Shown here: positions 6,949 to 14,911 of the stretch, piece after piece
Layout: each line of letters opens with the position of its first letter
Numbering within the stretch: the first letter of the stretch is position 1
NCBI GenBank assembly: GCA_045628845.1
Contig: JAZQQE010000051.1
Span: forward strand, 1-22,536
DNA from: RGIG7949 sp045628845
Lineage (GTDB): Bacteria; Bacillota; Clostridia; Oscillospirales; Oscillospiraceae
Length of the DNA: 22,536 nucleotides
Reading direction: 5' to 3'
Notes under the pieces: model-generated
Told to the model about the DNA's origin: nothing
What the model saw: only the letters and a program-made list of their open reading frames with translations
The model's database searches: none
Made by a program: the position numbers and the translations under genes

Positions 6949-7664
6949 CAGTCTTTTTTCGCCACGAGCATGAAGTACCCGGCGTTTTTGCCCGGCACTC
7001 CGCTGCAGAAGCACTCAGCCCCGTCCGGCAGGGACGCGGCATAGCTCTCGAACGAGCCGAAGTCCATCAGTATCTGCGCGCCGAAGTCGTGAAGGAGCTT
7101 CGTGCGGTCGGAAAAGCGGAGGACGGTGAAGCCCGTCTCCTCGAGCATACGGATGAGCTCGTCGGCTATGAACAGCCCGTCGAGCCGGATGGGTGACGGC
7201 GCGGATACGTCTCCGCAGCTGCCCTCCTCGCGGCGGGTGTTGAGGTATTTCAGTGCGTCGAGCCTGTTTTTCTCGACGCGCTCCGGGTCGGGCATACGGT
7301 CGTAAAGATCCGTGATGACGAGGCGCGCGCCCTTTTTCAGCAGGCAGTACACCTCGTGGAAAAGCTCCCCGTGCCTGTCCATCAGGGAGAGCGAGCATTC
7401 GGCGATGACGCCGTCGAGCGAGAGCGAGGGCAGGTCTATCTCGAGCCCGTCCGTCTCGATCACGTCGAGCCCCTCGCTTTTTGCCAGCGCGACCATCTTC
7501 TTCGAGCGGTCACAGCCGGACATGACGAGGCCGAGCCTTTCGGCAAGGAACTTCATCGCCGTCCCGTCCCCGCAGCCGAGGTCGAGCACGCGGTCGCCCT
7601 CACGGAAGCACGCGGCGCGCGCCGCCTCCTCCGTAAGCTCTGTTCCGCCGGGATGCAGAATCAT
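6948..7664 (-). CDS. Class I SAM-dependent methyltransferase (DVU_1556-like)
   Basis: A 238-aa Rossmann-fold methyltransferase. Motif I is VLDLGCGDG (residues 26-34), an acidic strand-2 region follows (SGCDRSKKM), then a motif IV region (DGVIAECSLSLM) and post-I strands (ARLVITDLYDRMPD). The N-terminus begins with the unusual HPGGTELT signature, shared by a small family found next to TrsS-type radical SAM and DVU_1551-type NTP transferase genes (recalled, not searched). The tail contains ECFCSGVPGKNAGYFMLVAKK, rich in potentially functional Cys. It is the first gene of the operon with the NTP transferase/phosphatase, radical SAM and HD genes. The ATG has a strong AAAGGAGAGG site. The methyl acceptor is unknown. 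Confidence 0.88.
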   Translation of the reverse strand: MILHPGGTELTEEAARAACFREGDRVLDLGCGDGTAMKFLAERLGLVMSGCDRSKKMVALAKSEGLDVIETDGLEIDLPSLSLDGVIAECSLSLMDRHGELFHEVYCLLKKGARLVITDLYDRMPDPERVEKNRLDALKYLNTRREEGSCGDVSAPSPIRLDGLFIADELIRMLEETGFTVLRFSDRTKLLHDFGAQILMDFGSFESYAASLPDGAECFCSGVPGKNAGYFMLVAKKD

Positions 7665-7708
7665 GTCTCCCCTCTCCTTTCACCCGGGCATACAGCCCGA
7701 AATACTCC

Positions 7709-7740
7709 GCTGCCGCTCCCGAAAATACGGGAGCGGCAGC
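7709..7740 (-). terminator. Strong stem-loop between the UROD-like gene and the methyltransferase operon
   Basis: A perfect 13-bp GC-rich inverted repeat (arms 7709-7721 and 7728-7740, loop of 6) lies 17 nt past the UROD-like stop codon. It has no clear U-tract on the minus strand, so it may be a weak terminator or a stem protecting the 3' end rather than a strict stop. A second small stem (7685-7689 with 7695-7699) follows just before the methyltransferase ribosome site. No promoter was recognised between them, so some read-through into the operon is likely. Confidence 0.55.
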
Positions 7741-7756
7741 AAAAGATGCGAATATC

Positions 7757-8779
7757 TTATTTCTTGTAGAAGGCGTGGCCGTAGGTATAGACCTCGTCGG
7801 CGATCCACTCGCCGCGCTGCTTGACCTCGGGGTCTTCCTTGTCGCCGCAGACGCTGCCCCAGAACATGAAGCCGCCGCCGGGCGCGTAGGTATCGATGCA
7901 CTTGCGGACCTCGCTGCGGACGAGCTCCTCGCTCGCTCCGGGCCAGCCCACGGGGCCGGAGGAATCCCAGCAGCCGACGAGGACGAGGTCGTTGCCGTAC
8001 TTCTTCTTGATGCCGACCAGATCGTTCATGACCTGAGCGGGGTTCCAGATCTTGACGCCGAATTCGCGCCAGTCATCGATGGTGTCTTCGCAGCGGCCGC
8101 AGTTGTGCATGTTGACGGGGATGCCCATGTTGGCGGCGATGTTGCACTGGCTGGCGTGGAAGGGCTTTATCAGCTCGCGGTACATCTCGGGGGAGATGAA
8201 CGGGTTGAGGGAGGTCGCGGTATCGTCGGCGATGCTGAATATGTCGGGCTTTATGTAGCCGATGAGGTTCTTGGTGATGTTGTCATAGAACTTGCTGAGG
8301 TAATCCATGAGAGCGAGGACCTCTTCGGGCTCCTCATACATGGCGCAGAGGCCTTCGGTGAAGCCCATGAAGCCCATGAGAGCCTGGAAGTAGCTGCCGG
8401 GGGCGCTGAGCGCGACGGCGACTTCGTCTCTGTTGATGTTCTTCATGGCGTCCTTCGCTACCTTCTCCCAGTCGTAGCCGCTGAAATCGGGAGCCTTGAT
8501 GACGTCACGCCACTTGGTGATGTCGTCGAGAATGAAGCGGCCCGGGGTGGGCAGGGACATACCGCCGGTGCTCTCGGTGGGGGTATACTCAACGCCGAAC
8601 ACGTCGCGGGCAATGCCGTCGGGGCCGGGCTTGCCGCGGAGAATTCCGAGCATCGGGCTGGAGCAGGCGGGCTTGAATCTGGGATCGGAGCCGGAGATAA
8701 CGCCGTAACGGGGCACCCATGCGGGTTCCTCGCCGCGAACTACTCGCATAAAGTTTTCTTTCTCGGTGATCTGAGCCAT
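7757..8779 (-). CDS. Uroporphyrinogen decarboxylase-family protein (corrinoid methyltransferase-like)
   Basis: A 340-aa protein of the UROD/MtaA superfamily. Members of this branch are mostly zinc-dependent methyltransferases moving methyl groups between a substrate, a corrinoid protein and coenzyme M or tetrahydrofolate, rather than heme enzymes. The sequence begins in the family style (ITEKENFMRVVRGEEPAWVPRY). It has the superfamily strand ISPEMYRELIKPFH, then HNCGRCED (H225, C227) and a further C270 in LVLVGCWD, fitting the His-x-Cys...Cys zinc motif of MtaA/MtbA-type enzymes. No corrinoid protein, activator or second methyltransferase is nearby. The start is ATG 8779, with GGAGGAAG placed 6 nt upstream; an ATG 15 nt earlier overlaps that ribosome site. 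It is transcribed from a strong promoter with a structured leader. The substrate is unknown. Confidence 0.88.
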   Translation of the reverse strand: MAQITEKENFMRVVRGEEPAWVPRYGVISGSDPRFKPACSSPMLGILRGKPGPDGIARDVFGVEYTPTESTGGMSLPTPGRFILDDITKWRDVIKAPDFSGYDWEKVAKDAMKNINRDEVAVALSAPGSYFQALMGFMGFTEGLCAMYEEPEEVLALMDYLSKFYDNITKNLIGYIKPDIFSIADDTATSLNPFISPEMYRELIKPFHASQCNIAANMGIPVNMHNCGRCEDTIDDWREFGVKIWNPAQVMNDLVGIKKKYGNDLVLVGCWDSSGPVGWPGASEELVRSEVRKCIDTYAPGGGFMFWGSVCGDKEDPEVKQRGEWIADEVYTYGHAFYKK

Positions 8780-8820
8780 TAGTACTTCCTCCATATATCA
8801 ATTTTCTTATACGCTTGCTG

Positions 8821-8862
8821 ACCGCCCCCCGGGCGGTTTCCGGAGCCGTTTTGCCCTCCGGA
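8821..8862 (-). promoter_or_regulatory. Structured 5' leader of the UROD-like gene
   Basis: Between the promoter and the start codon (leader about 100 nt) lie two GC-rich stem-loops. One has 7-bp arms at 8821-8827 and 8831-8837; the other has 7-bp arms at 8839-8845 and 8856-8862 with a 10-nt loop. No known riboswitch consensus (for example a B12 box) was recognised. Confidence 0.4.
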
Positions 8863-8888
8863 TAGACTGCGGGATCGTATTTTTATTG

Positions 8889-8917
8889 ATTATATCTTGT
8901 TTTGCGGCAATAATCAA
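8889..8917 (-). promoter_or_regulatory. Sigma-A promoter of the UROD-like gene
   Basis: Minus strand: TTGATT (8912-8917), 17-nt spacer, perfect TATAAT (8889-8894). It lies in an AT-rich stretch of the divergent intergenic region (8780-9089), in a genome segment that is otherwise GC-rich. This is one of the two best promoter matches in the window. Confidence 0.8.
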
Positions 8918-8962
8918 TCCTTCTTCCATGCAAATTTATCAACAAATAGGTAAAAAAACGAT

Positions 8963-8991
8963 TTGTCAAAGAGGGACCCGTATGATATACT
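8963..8991 (+). promoter_or_regulatory. Sigma-A promoter of the recJ-rel operon
   Basis: TTGTCA (8963-8968), 17-nt spacer, TATACT (8986-8991). It is divergent from the UROD-like promoter, with the two -35 boxes 45 nt apart. The expected leader to the recJ ATG is about 92 nt and contains only a short stem (GTCCG/CGGAC). Confidence 0.75.
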
Positions 8992-9089
8992 TGTTCTATT
9001 GTATAAAATAGCTCCGAGTATTTTCTTCCGGCGGGAAGCGCCCCGTCCGGCGGCTCGGACAAATCGGTTTCCGAAGGAGGCAGCGGGTC

Positions 9090-11153
9090 ATGGCAATGGA
9101 ATACTGGAACGTCCGTACCGGGTTTGAAGACAAGGCCCGCGAGCTCACGGAGAGCGGTCTCTCGCCGCTCGTGGCGCTCATCATGGCCTCGCGCGGCTGC
9201 ACCTCCGCAGACGAGGCGCGCGAGCTCCTGCGCGACGATGTCGGCCTCCTCCACGACCCGATGCTCATGCGCGATATGGACAGGGCCGTCGAGCGCATCT
9301 CTCTCGCCGTCGAGCGCGGCGAGCACATCGCCGTCTTCGGCGACTACGACGTGGACGGGCTCACCGCGACGGCCATCATCGCAGACTATCTGCGCGGCCG
9401 CGGGCTCACCTGCGACGTGAAGATCCCCGAGAGGCTCACCGAGGGCTACGGGCTCTCCGACGAGTCCGTCACGGAATTCGCGCGCCGCGGCGTCACCCTC
9501 ATAGTCACGGTCGACTGCGGCATCACCGCCGCTCCGCAGGTCGCGCTCGGGCGTACGCTCGGCGTCGATTTCGTCATCACAGACCATCACAAATGCTCCG
9601 ACGAGCTTCCCGACGCCTGCGCGGTCGTCGACCCTCTGCGTCCCGACTGCGGATATCCGTTCAAGGGTCTCGCGGGCGTCGGAGTCGCCTTCAAGCTCGT
9701 CTGCGCGCTCGAGGGGGCGGACAGGCTCGATGACGTCATGAAAAAATACGTCGAGCTCGTCGCGCTCGGCACGATAGCCGACATCATGCCCGTCACGGGC
9801 GAAAACCGTGCCCTGATACGGCACGGCGTCAGGATATACAGAAACGGCGGCGGCCGCATCGGCATTCTCTCGCTGATGGACCAGATAGGCGTAAAGCCCC
9901 TGCGCGCCTCCGACGTCGACATCAGCTTCTCCATCATCCCCAAGCTCAACGCCGCCGGGCGCATGGGCCGCGTCGAGGACGCTTTTGAGCTCCTCATGGC
10001 CGACGACCCGGTCAAGGCCTCCGAGCTCGCGGCGACGCTGTGCAGCCTGAATACGCAGCGCCGAGCCATCGAGGACAGGATCTTCGCCGAGGCGCTCTCG
10101 CGTCTGCCCGATGTCGTCACCTCGCCGATAGTCCTCGCCGACGAAAACTGGCACCACGGCGTCTCCGGAATAGTCGCCTCGCGGCTCATGGAACGCTTCG
10201 GAGTCCCCGTGGTCATAATCTGCATAGAGGACGGCATAGGCCGCGGCTCCTGCCGCAGCTGGGAGGGCTTCCCCATCTACGACGCTCTCTGCTCCATGTC
10301 CGACAGGCTGATATCCTTCGGCGGGCACGCTTTCGCCGCCGGAGTGAACCTCTACGCCGAGGAGATAGACGGCTTCCGCGACGCGCTCGCCGAGTATTAC
10401 TCCGAGCACACGAGCGACGTGAAGGCGCGCCTTCTCCCGATAGATGCGGAGCTCACCGACCTCAGCATGCTGACTCTGCGCAACATCGAGGACCTCTACA
10501 TGCTCGCCCCGTGGGGCAACGGCAGCCCGCCGCCCACCCTCTGCCTGAAGGACGCGCGGGTCGACCAGATCCTTTCGATAGGCGGCGACAAGCACGTCAA
10601 GATGCGCGTCAGCCGCCCCGACGGAAGCGTCGAGTGCATATTCTTCTCGAAGCGGCTGGCAGAGCTCGAGCTGCGCGAGGGCTCGCTCTCCTGCCTCGCC
10701 TTCGAGCCGAGCATAAACGATTTCCACGGCTCGCGCACCGTGCAGCTCCTGCTGCGCGACGCGGTGCAGTCGGGAGCCGACGAGCACATAAGCTACTACC
10801 TATGCTCCCGCTTCCTCAGAGGCGAGGAGATAAGCGTCGGGGACAGAGAGCGGCTCAGGCCGAGCCGCGACGACCTCGTCAGGCTGTGGCGCGTGCTCGC
10901 CTCGAAGCGGCCCGAGATACGCGGAAGCAGGACGGGAGTCCTGCGGCAGCTCACGGAGGAGACCGGCATGGCAGAGGCCTGCAGGACGTACATATCCCTC
11001 CAGATATTCCGTGAGCTGAGGCTCATCTCCCTCAGCGAACAGCGGGGGATGTTCATAATCCGCGTGCCCGTCTCGACGGGCAAGACCGATCTCGCCAATT
11101 CCGTCATTCTGAAACGCCTCAATCCCGCAGAGGCTCCCGGGGGAACGACATGA
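9090..11153 (+). CDS. recJ: Single-stranded-DNA-specific exonuclease RecJ
   Basis: A 5'-3' exonuclease on single-stranded DNA, used in recombination and repair, of the DHH phosphoesterase superfamily. At 687 aa it has the full set of motifs: DYDVDG (85-90), VDCG (141-144), TDHHK (164-168, the DHH motif), GTIADI (227-232) and NAAGRMG (287-293). The DHHA1 part follows with WHHGVSGIVASRL (354-366), GRGSCRS (384-390) and FGGHAFAAG (410-418). A C-terminal OB-type region and an additional tail follow. ATG 9090 has GGAGG 9 nt upstream; ATG 9096 in the same frame is a possible alternative. Its stop overlaps the rel start by 4 nt (ATGA), indicating translational coupling. An apt gene often lies between recJ and rel in Firmicutes and is absent here. 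Confidence 0.96.
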   Translation: MAMEYWNVRTGFEDKARELTESGLSPLVALIMASRGCTSADEARELLRDDVGLLHDPMLMRDMDRAVERISLAVERGEHIAVFGDYDVDGLTATAIIADYLRGRGLTCDVKIPERLTEGYGLSDESVTEFARRGVTLIVTVDCGITAAPQVALGRTLGVDFVITDHHKCSDELPDACAVVDPLRPDCGYPFKGLAGVGVAFKLVCALEGADRLDDVMKKYVELVALGTIADIMPVTGENRALIRHGVRIYRNGGGRIGILSLMDQIGVKPLRASDVDISFSIIPKLNAAGRMGRVEDAFELLMADDPVKASELAATLCSLNTQRRAIEDRIFAEALSRLPDVVTSPIVLADENWHHGVSGIVASRLMERFGVPVVIICIEDGIGRGSCRSWEGFPIYDALCSMSDRLISFGGHAFAAGVNLYAEEIDGFRDALAEYYSEHTSDVKARLLPIDAELTDLSMLTLRNIEDLYMLAPWGNGSPPPTLCLKDARVDQILSIGGDKHVKMRVSRPDGSVECIFFSKRLAELELREGSLSCLAFEPSINDFHGSRTVQLLLRDAVQSGADEHISYYLCSRFLRGEEISVGDRERLRPSRDDLVRLWRVLASKRPEIRGSRTGVLRQLTEETGMAEACRTYISLQIFRELRLISLSEQRGMFIIRVPVSTGKTDLANSVILKRLNPAEAPGGTT

Positions 11154-13342
11154 ACGAGGAAAATGATGTATACTCCCAGTATCTCGCTCTCGAAGAGAAG
11201 ATACAGCTCTACAATCCGAATCTGAACGTGCCGCGCCTGAGGTCTGCGTACGAATACGCCGCCTCCATGCACGGCTCCCAGCGCCGCAAGGACGGTACGC
11301 TCTTCATAACGCACCCCATCGCCGCAGCCGAGATAGCCGCAGAGATGGGGCTCGACGAGGACGCCGTGATCGCGGCGCTGCTGCATGATACGGTCGAGGA
11401 CACGGAGGCCACGCTCGAGGACGTCAGGAAGCGCTTCGGGCAGTCCGTCGCCGAGATAGTCGACGGCGTCACGAAGCTGACCCGCGTCACCTACACGAGC
11501 AAGGAGGAGGAGCAGGTCGAGAACCTGCGCAAGATGCTCATCGCGATGGCGCGCGACATCCGCGTCATCCTCATAAAGATAGCCGACCGCCTGCACAACA
11601 TGCGCACCATGGAATACCAGAGCGCCGAAAAGCAGCGCGAAAAGGCACTCGAGACGATGGAGGTCTACGCCCCGATAGCGCACCGCCTCGGCATTCAGAA
11701 AATAAAATGGGAGCTCGAGGACCTCTCCCTCATATACCTCGATCCGCTCGGCTACACGGAGATAACCGCGAAGCTCGACAGCCGCATGCACACCCTCGAG
11801 GAATTCATGGACACCATCAAGTCCCGCATAGCGGCGAGGATGGAGGAATACGGCATCGATGCCGCAGTATCGGGCCGCATCAAGCATATTTACAGCATAT
11901 ACCGCAAGATGTACACGCAGAACAAGTCGCTCGACGAGGTGTTCGACCTGTGCGCCTTCCGCGTCATAGTCTCCGACATCTCCGACTGCTACAACGTTCT
12001 CGGTCACATACACGACCTTTTCAAGCCCATCACCGGCAAGTTCAAGGACTATATCAGCACTCCGAAGCCGAATATGTACCAGTCCATCCACACGACGGTC
12101 ATAGGCGCGGAGGGCATCCCCTTCGAGGTGCAGATACGCACCTGGGAGATGCACCACACCGCCGAATACGGCATCGCCGCGCACTGGAAATACAAGCAGG
12201 GCCTCGGCGCCTCCGACGCGGGCGAGGAAAAATTCGCGTGGATACGCACGCTCCTCGAATCCCAGCAGGACAGCGACGCCGCCGAGTTCGTGCAGGACCT
12301 GAAAATAGACATGTTCGCAGACGAGGTCTTCGTCTTCACGCCGAACGGCGACGTCATCAACCTCCCCGCCGGCGCGACTCCGATAGACTTCGCTTACTCC
12401 ATACACTCCGCCGTCGGCAACCGCATGGTCTCGGCGAAGGTCAACGGGCGCATCACGCCCTACGACACCGTCCTGCAAAACGGCGACATCGTCGAGATAC
12501 TGACCTCCAACTCCTCGAAGGGCCCGAGCCGCGATTGGATATCCATAGCGCAGTCTACCCGCGCCAAGAACAAGATAAAGCAGTGGTTCAAGAAGGAGCG
12601 TTGGGAGGAGAACATTGAGCTCGGCAAGGCCTCCTTCGAGGCCGAAATGAAGCGCAACCGCCTCAGCGCAGGCGATTACATGGACGAGGAGATAATCTCC
12701 GCCTCGCTCAAAAAGCTCTCCGTTTCGAGCCTTGACGACATGTACGCCGCCATCGGCTACGGCGGCATGAGCACCGTCCGCGCCGTCAACCGCTTCCGCG
12801 AGGAAATAATCCGCTCCCGCAAGCAGGAGCGCGAGAAGATAGACAGGATCCTCGGCGATACTCCCGTTCAGCAGTCTAGCCGCCCGGTCCGCGGCATCGT
12901 CGTGCAGGGGCTCGACAACTGCCTCATCAAGTTCGCGCGCTGCTGCACTCCCGTCCCCGGAGACAAGGTCATCGGCTTCATCACGAAGGGCTACGGCATC
13001 TCCGTTCACCGTGCCGAGTGCCAGAACTGCCTGAACTCCCGCGCACGCGGCGAGGACGAGGGCCGCTGGATAGATGTCAGCTGGGGCGACACCTCCGGTG
13101 AGCACTACACGACCTCCATCAGCCTCAGTGCCCGTGACAGGAGCGGCCTCATCGTCGACGTTGCGACCGCGCTCAACGCCGCGAAGGTCAAGATACTCTC
13201 CCTCAACATGAGCGAGATAGGCGGCGGCAAGGCTCTCGCCAGCATTTCCGTCGAGGTGCCCGACCGCGCGGTACTCACGTCCGTCATGAACAGACTGTCC
13301 CTCATCAAGGGCATAACCGAAGTGACGCGGCCCGGAGTATAG
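11150..13342 (+). CDS. rel: Bifunctional (p)ppGpp synthetase/hydrolase Rel
   Basis: The stringent-response enzyme making and degrading (p)ppGpp, 730 aa. Domain order: HD hydrolase (H41, THPI with H55, LLHDTVEDT with H79-D80, DRLHN 146-150), then synthetase (GRIKHIYSIYRKM from 242; FKDYISTPKPNMYQSIHTTV around 298-317; EVQIRT 326-331). TGS follows (VFVFTPNGDVINLPAGATPIDFA), then a Cys-containing zinc-finger-like region (FARCCTPVPGD, HRAECQNC), and a C-terminal ACT domain ending KGITEVTRPGV. An intact HD motif and KFKD (near RFKD, the bifunctional signature, rather than the synthetase-only acidic form) argue that it both makes and hydrolyses the alarmone. It is translationally coupled to recJ by ATGA. 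The stop codon sits in a 12-bp tandem duplication. Confidence 0.96.
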   Translation: MNEENDVYSQYLALEEKIQLYNPNLNVPRLRSAYEYAASMHGSQRRKDGTLFITHPIAAAEIAAEMGLDEDAVIAALLHDTVEDTEATLEDVRKRFGQSVAEIVDGVTKLTRVTYTSKEEEQVENLRKMLIAMARDIRVILIKIADRLHNMRTMEYQSAEKQREKALETMEVYAPIAHRLGIQKIKWELEDLSLIYLDPLGYTEITAKLDSRMHTLEEFMDTIKSRIAARMEEYGIDAAVSGRIKHIYSIYRKMYTQNKSLDEVFDLCAFRVIVSDISDCYNVLGHIHDLFKPITGKFKDYISTPKPNMYQSIHTTVIGAEGIPFEVQIRTWEMHHTAEYGIAAHWKYKQGLGASDAGEEKFAWIRTLLESQQDSDAAEFVQDLKIDMFADEVFVFTPNGDVINLPAGATPIDFAYSIHSAVGNRMVSAKVNGRITPYDTVLQNGDIVEILTSNSSKGPSRDWISIAQSTRAKNKIKQWFKKERWEENIELGKASFEAEMKRNRLSAGDYMDEEIISASLKKLSVSSLDDMYAAIGYGGMSTVRAVNRFREEIIRSRKQEREKIDRILGDTPVQQSSRPVRGIVVQGLDNCLIKFARCCTPVPGDKVIGFITKGYGISVHRAECQNCLNSRARGEDEGRWIDVSWGDTSGEHYTTSISLSARDRSGLIVDVATALNAAKVKILSLNMSEIGGGKALASISVEVPDRAVLTSVMNRLSLIKGITEVTRPGV

Positions 13343-13353
13343 CCCGGAGTATA
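13330..13353 (+). repeat. 12-bp perfect tandem duplication across the rel stop codon
   Basis: The unit GCCCGGAGTATA occurs twice head to tail (13330-13341, 13342-13353). Because 12 is a multiple of 3, the rel stop TAG (13340-13342) is repeated in frame at 13352-13354, giving a back-up stop. It lies just upstream of the dtd ribosome site (AGGGAGGA). Confidence 0.9.
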
Positions 13354-13368
13354 GTATAGGGAGGAAGC

Positions 13369-13815
13369 ATGAGAGCTGTCGTAACAAGAGTCAAGTCCGC
13401 CTCCGTCGTCATTGACGGCGAGACGGTCGGCGCGATAGATGGCGGTCTGCTCGTCCTGCTCGGGGTCCACGTAGACGACACCGAGGCGCAGGCGGACAGG
13501 CTCGCCAAAAAGATATGCGAGCTCCGTATTTTCGAGGACGGCGCGGGCAAGATGAACAAAAGCCTCGCCGACGCGGGCGGAGCGCTGCTCATCGTCTCGC
13601 AGTTCACGCTGTACGGAAACTGCGCGCACGGGCGCAGGCCGGAATTCCTCTCCGCCGCGAGACCGGAGACCGCCATCCCGCTTTACGAACACTTCATCTC
13701 CCGCTGCCGCGAGGCGGGCTTTGAGGTGCAGACCGGGCGCTTCGGCGCAGATATGCTCGTCACGAGCGAAAACGACGGACCGGTCACGCTCATAATGGAC
13801 ACGAATCAACTATGA
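13369..13815 (+). CDS. dtd: D-aminoacyl-tRNA deacylase
   Basis: Removes D-amino acids (and glycine from mischarged tRNA-Ala) from aminoacyl-tRNA, a proofreading step in translation. At 148 aa it has the standard family length. The two active-site motifs are clear: SQFTLYG (77-83) and the Gly-cis-Pro loop NDGPVT (135-140). The N-terminus MRAVVTRVKSASV is typical. The ATG has AGGGAGGA a few bases upstream. It follows rel by 26 nt, the usual Firmicutes neighbour order. Its stop overlaps the next start as ATGA. Confidence 0.95.
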   Translation: MRAVVTRVKSASVVIDGETVGAIDGGLLVLLGVHVDDTEAQADRLAKKICELRIFEDGAGKMNKSLADAGGALLIVSQFTLYGNCAHGRRPEFLSAARPETAIPLYEHFISRCREAGFEVQTGRFGADMLVTSENDGPVTLIMDTNQL

Positions 13816-14297
13816 TAAGCTTTTGCATAGCCACGGACGCGGACGTCCCTCTCATCCTCGATATCTACGCCGCCGCGGCAAAGACGCCCGGCTGCACATG
13901 GAACGAATACTACCCCTCCATGCGCGAAATCAGCTTCGACATCCCCCGCGGATACATCTACCTTATGTACTCTGACGGCAGGCCCGTCGGGGCCGCCACG
14001 ATAGGCGACCTCGGCGATTATACGGACGCGCCGTGGGCCGTGTACCCGGATTCCTGCGAGCTCGCGCGCGTCGCGATACTCCCGGAATTCAGCGGACGCG
14101 GTCTCGCCTCAAGGCTCGTCTCCGAGATGCTGTCCGAGGCCGCGGTGCGCGGCTGGCGCTCGGTGCGCCTGCTCGCCGCTATTCAGAATCCCGCCGCGAT
14201 AGCCCTCTATGAGCGCCTCGGCTTCGAGCGCCGTGCCGCCGTCGTCGACTGGGGAAACGATTACTACGCTTACGAGCGTCTGCTTGAAAGGAACTGA
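13812..14297 (+). CDS. GNAT-family N-acetyltransferase
   Basis: A 161-aa acetyl-CoA-dependent acetyltransferase. Strand 4 and the pyrophosphate loop are visible as LARVAILPEFSGRGLASRLV (about 84-103, with the R/Q-x-x-G-x-G/A-type loop SGRGLA), followed by NPAAIALYERLGFERR (126-141), the conserved motif B end. The substrate cannot be told; GNAT proteins acetylate small molecules, antibiotics or protein N-termini. The start overlaps the dtd stop by 4 nt with no good ribosome site of its own, so it is probably translated by coupling. Confidence 0.88.
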   Translation: MISFCIATDADVPLILDIYAAAAKTPGCTWNEYYPSMREISFDIPRGYIYLMYSDGRPVGAATIGDLGDYTDAPWAVYPDSCELARVAILPEFSGRGLASRLVSEMLSEAAVRGWRSVRLLAAIQNPAAIALYERLGFERRAAVVDWGNDYYAYERLLERN

Positions 14298-14300
14298 ATC

Positions 14301-14909
14301 ATGCTTATAAAAGCCATGCCCGTCGGGCAGCTCTCCACAAACTGCTACGTCGTCACCGACGAGAAGAGCCTCAAATGCGCGATAATCGACCCCGGCGCCG
14401 AATCCGGCCGCATACTCAACTACATTGAGGAGAACGCCCTCGTTCCTGAGTGCATCCTGCTCACGCACGGTCACTTCGACCACACGACGGGCGTCGCCGT
14501 GATACAGGCGGAGAAGAACATCCCCGTCTATATAAACGAGAAGGACGTTCTCAGGACGGGCCATTCGAGTCTGCTCTACTCCTACGCGCCGTTCGTGAAG
14601 TTCTATTCCGAGGGCGACACCGTGCAGGTCGGAGAGCTCTCCTTCAAGGTGCTCGAAACTCCCGGGCACTCCGCAGGCAGCGTCACGCTCCTCTGCGACG
14701 ACGCGATATTCTGCGGCGACACGCTCTTCCGCGACTCCTGCGGGCGCACCGACCTCGACGGCGGCGACACGCAGACCCTGCTCGCCTCCCTGCGCCGCCT
14801 CGCCGCGCTCGACGGGGACTACGAGGTCTATCCCGGACACGCCGACGCCACGAGTCTCGACCGCGAGCGCCGCTTCAACTACTACATGCTCTCTGCTACG
14901 GAGGCCTGA
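14301..14909 (+). CDS. MBL-fold metallo-hydrolase (glyoxalase II-like)
   Basis: A 202-aa metallo-beta-lactamase-fold hydrolase. The metal ligands are seen in order: THGHFDH (55-61), PGHSAGSV (121-128), FCGDTLF (137-143) and YPGHADAT (177-184). This is the short single-domain YcbL/YqgX-type glyoxalase II group. It commonly sits between dtd and hemZ in Clostridia and hydrolyses thioesters such as S-lactoylglutathione analogues in vitro; the true substrate in a glutathione-poor anaerobe is unclear. The ATG lies 3 nt after the preceding stop, with GAAAGGAA upstream. Confidence 0.92.
   Translation: MLIKAMPVGQLSTNCYVVTDEKSLKCAIIDPGAESGRILNYIEENALVPECILLTHGHFDHTTGVAVIQAEKNIPVYINEKDVLRTGHSSLLYSYAPFVKFYSEGDTVQVGELSFKVLETPGHSAGSVTLLCDDAIFCGDTLFRDSCGRTDLDGGDTQTLLASLRRLAALDGDYEVYPGHADATSLDRERRFNYYMLSATEA
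14900..14904 (+). promoter_or_regulatory. Ribosome binding site that sets a TTG start for hemZ
   Basis: GGAGG at 14900-14904 overlaps the end of the MBL gene. It lies 7 nt before TTG 14912 but 19 nt before ATG 14924, so TTG is the better start. Confidence 0.7.
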
Positions 14910-14911
14910 AA

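Noticed and set aside
8780..8880. Cobalamin riboswitch in the UROD-like leader
   Set aside because: Considered because of the corrinoid link. The leader is too short and no B12-box-like sequence was seen.
10796..13387. 863-codon open frame antisense to rel, and a 634-codon one antisense to recJ (8883-10787)
   Set aside because: Same GC-driven antisense effect; no recognisable motif, and rel and recJ are unambiguous on the plus strand.
14450..14911. Upstream in-frame extension of hemZ inside the MBL hydrolase gene
   Set aside because: The extension is Arg/His-rich out-of-frame reading of the MBL gene. The ribosome site and family N-terminus place the start at 14912.
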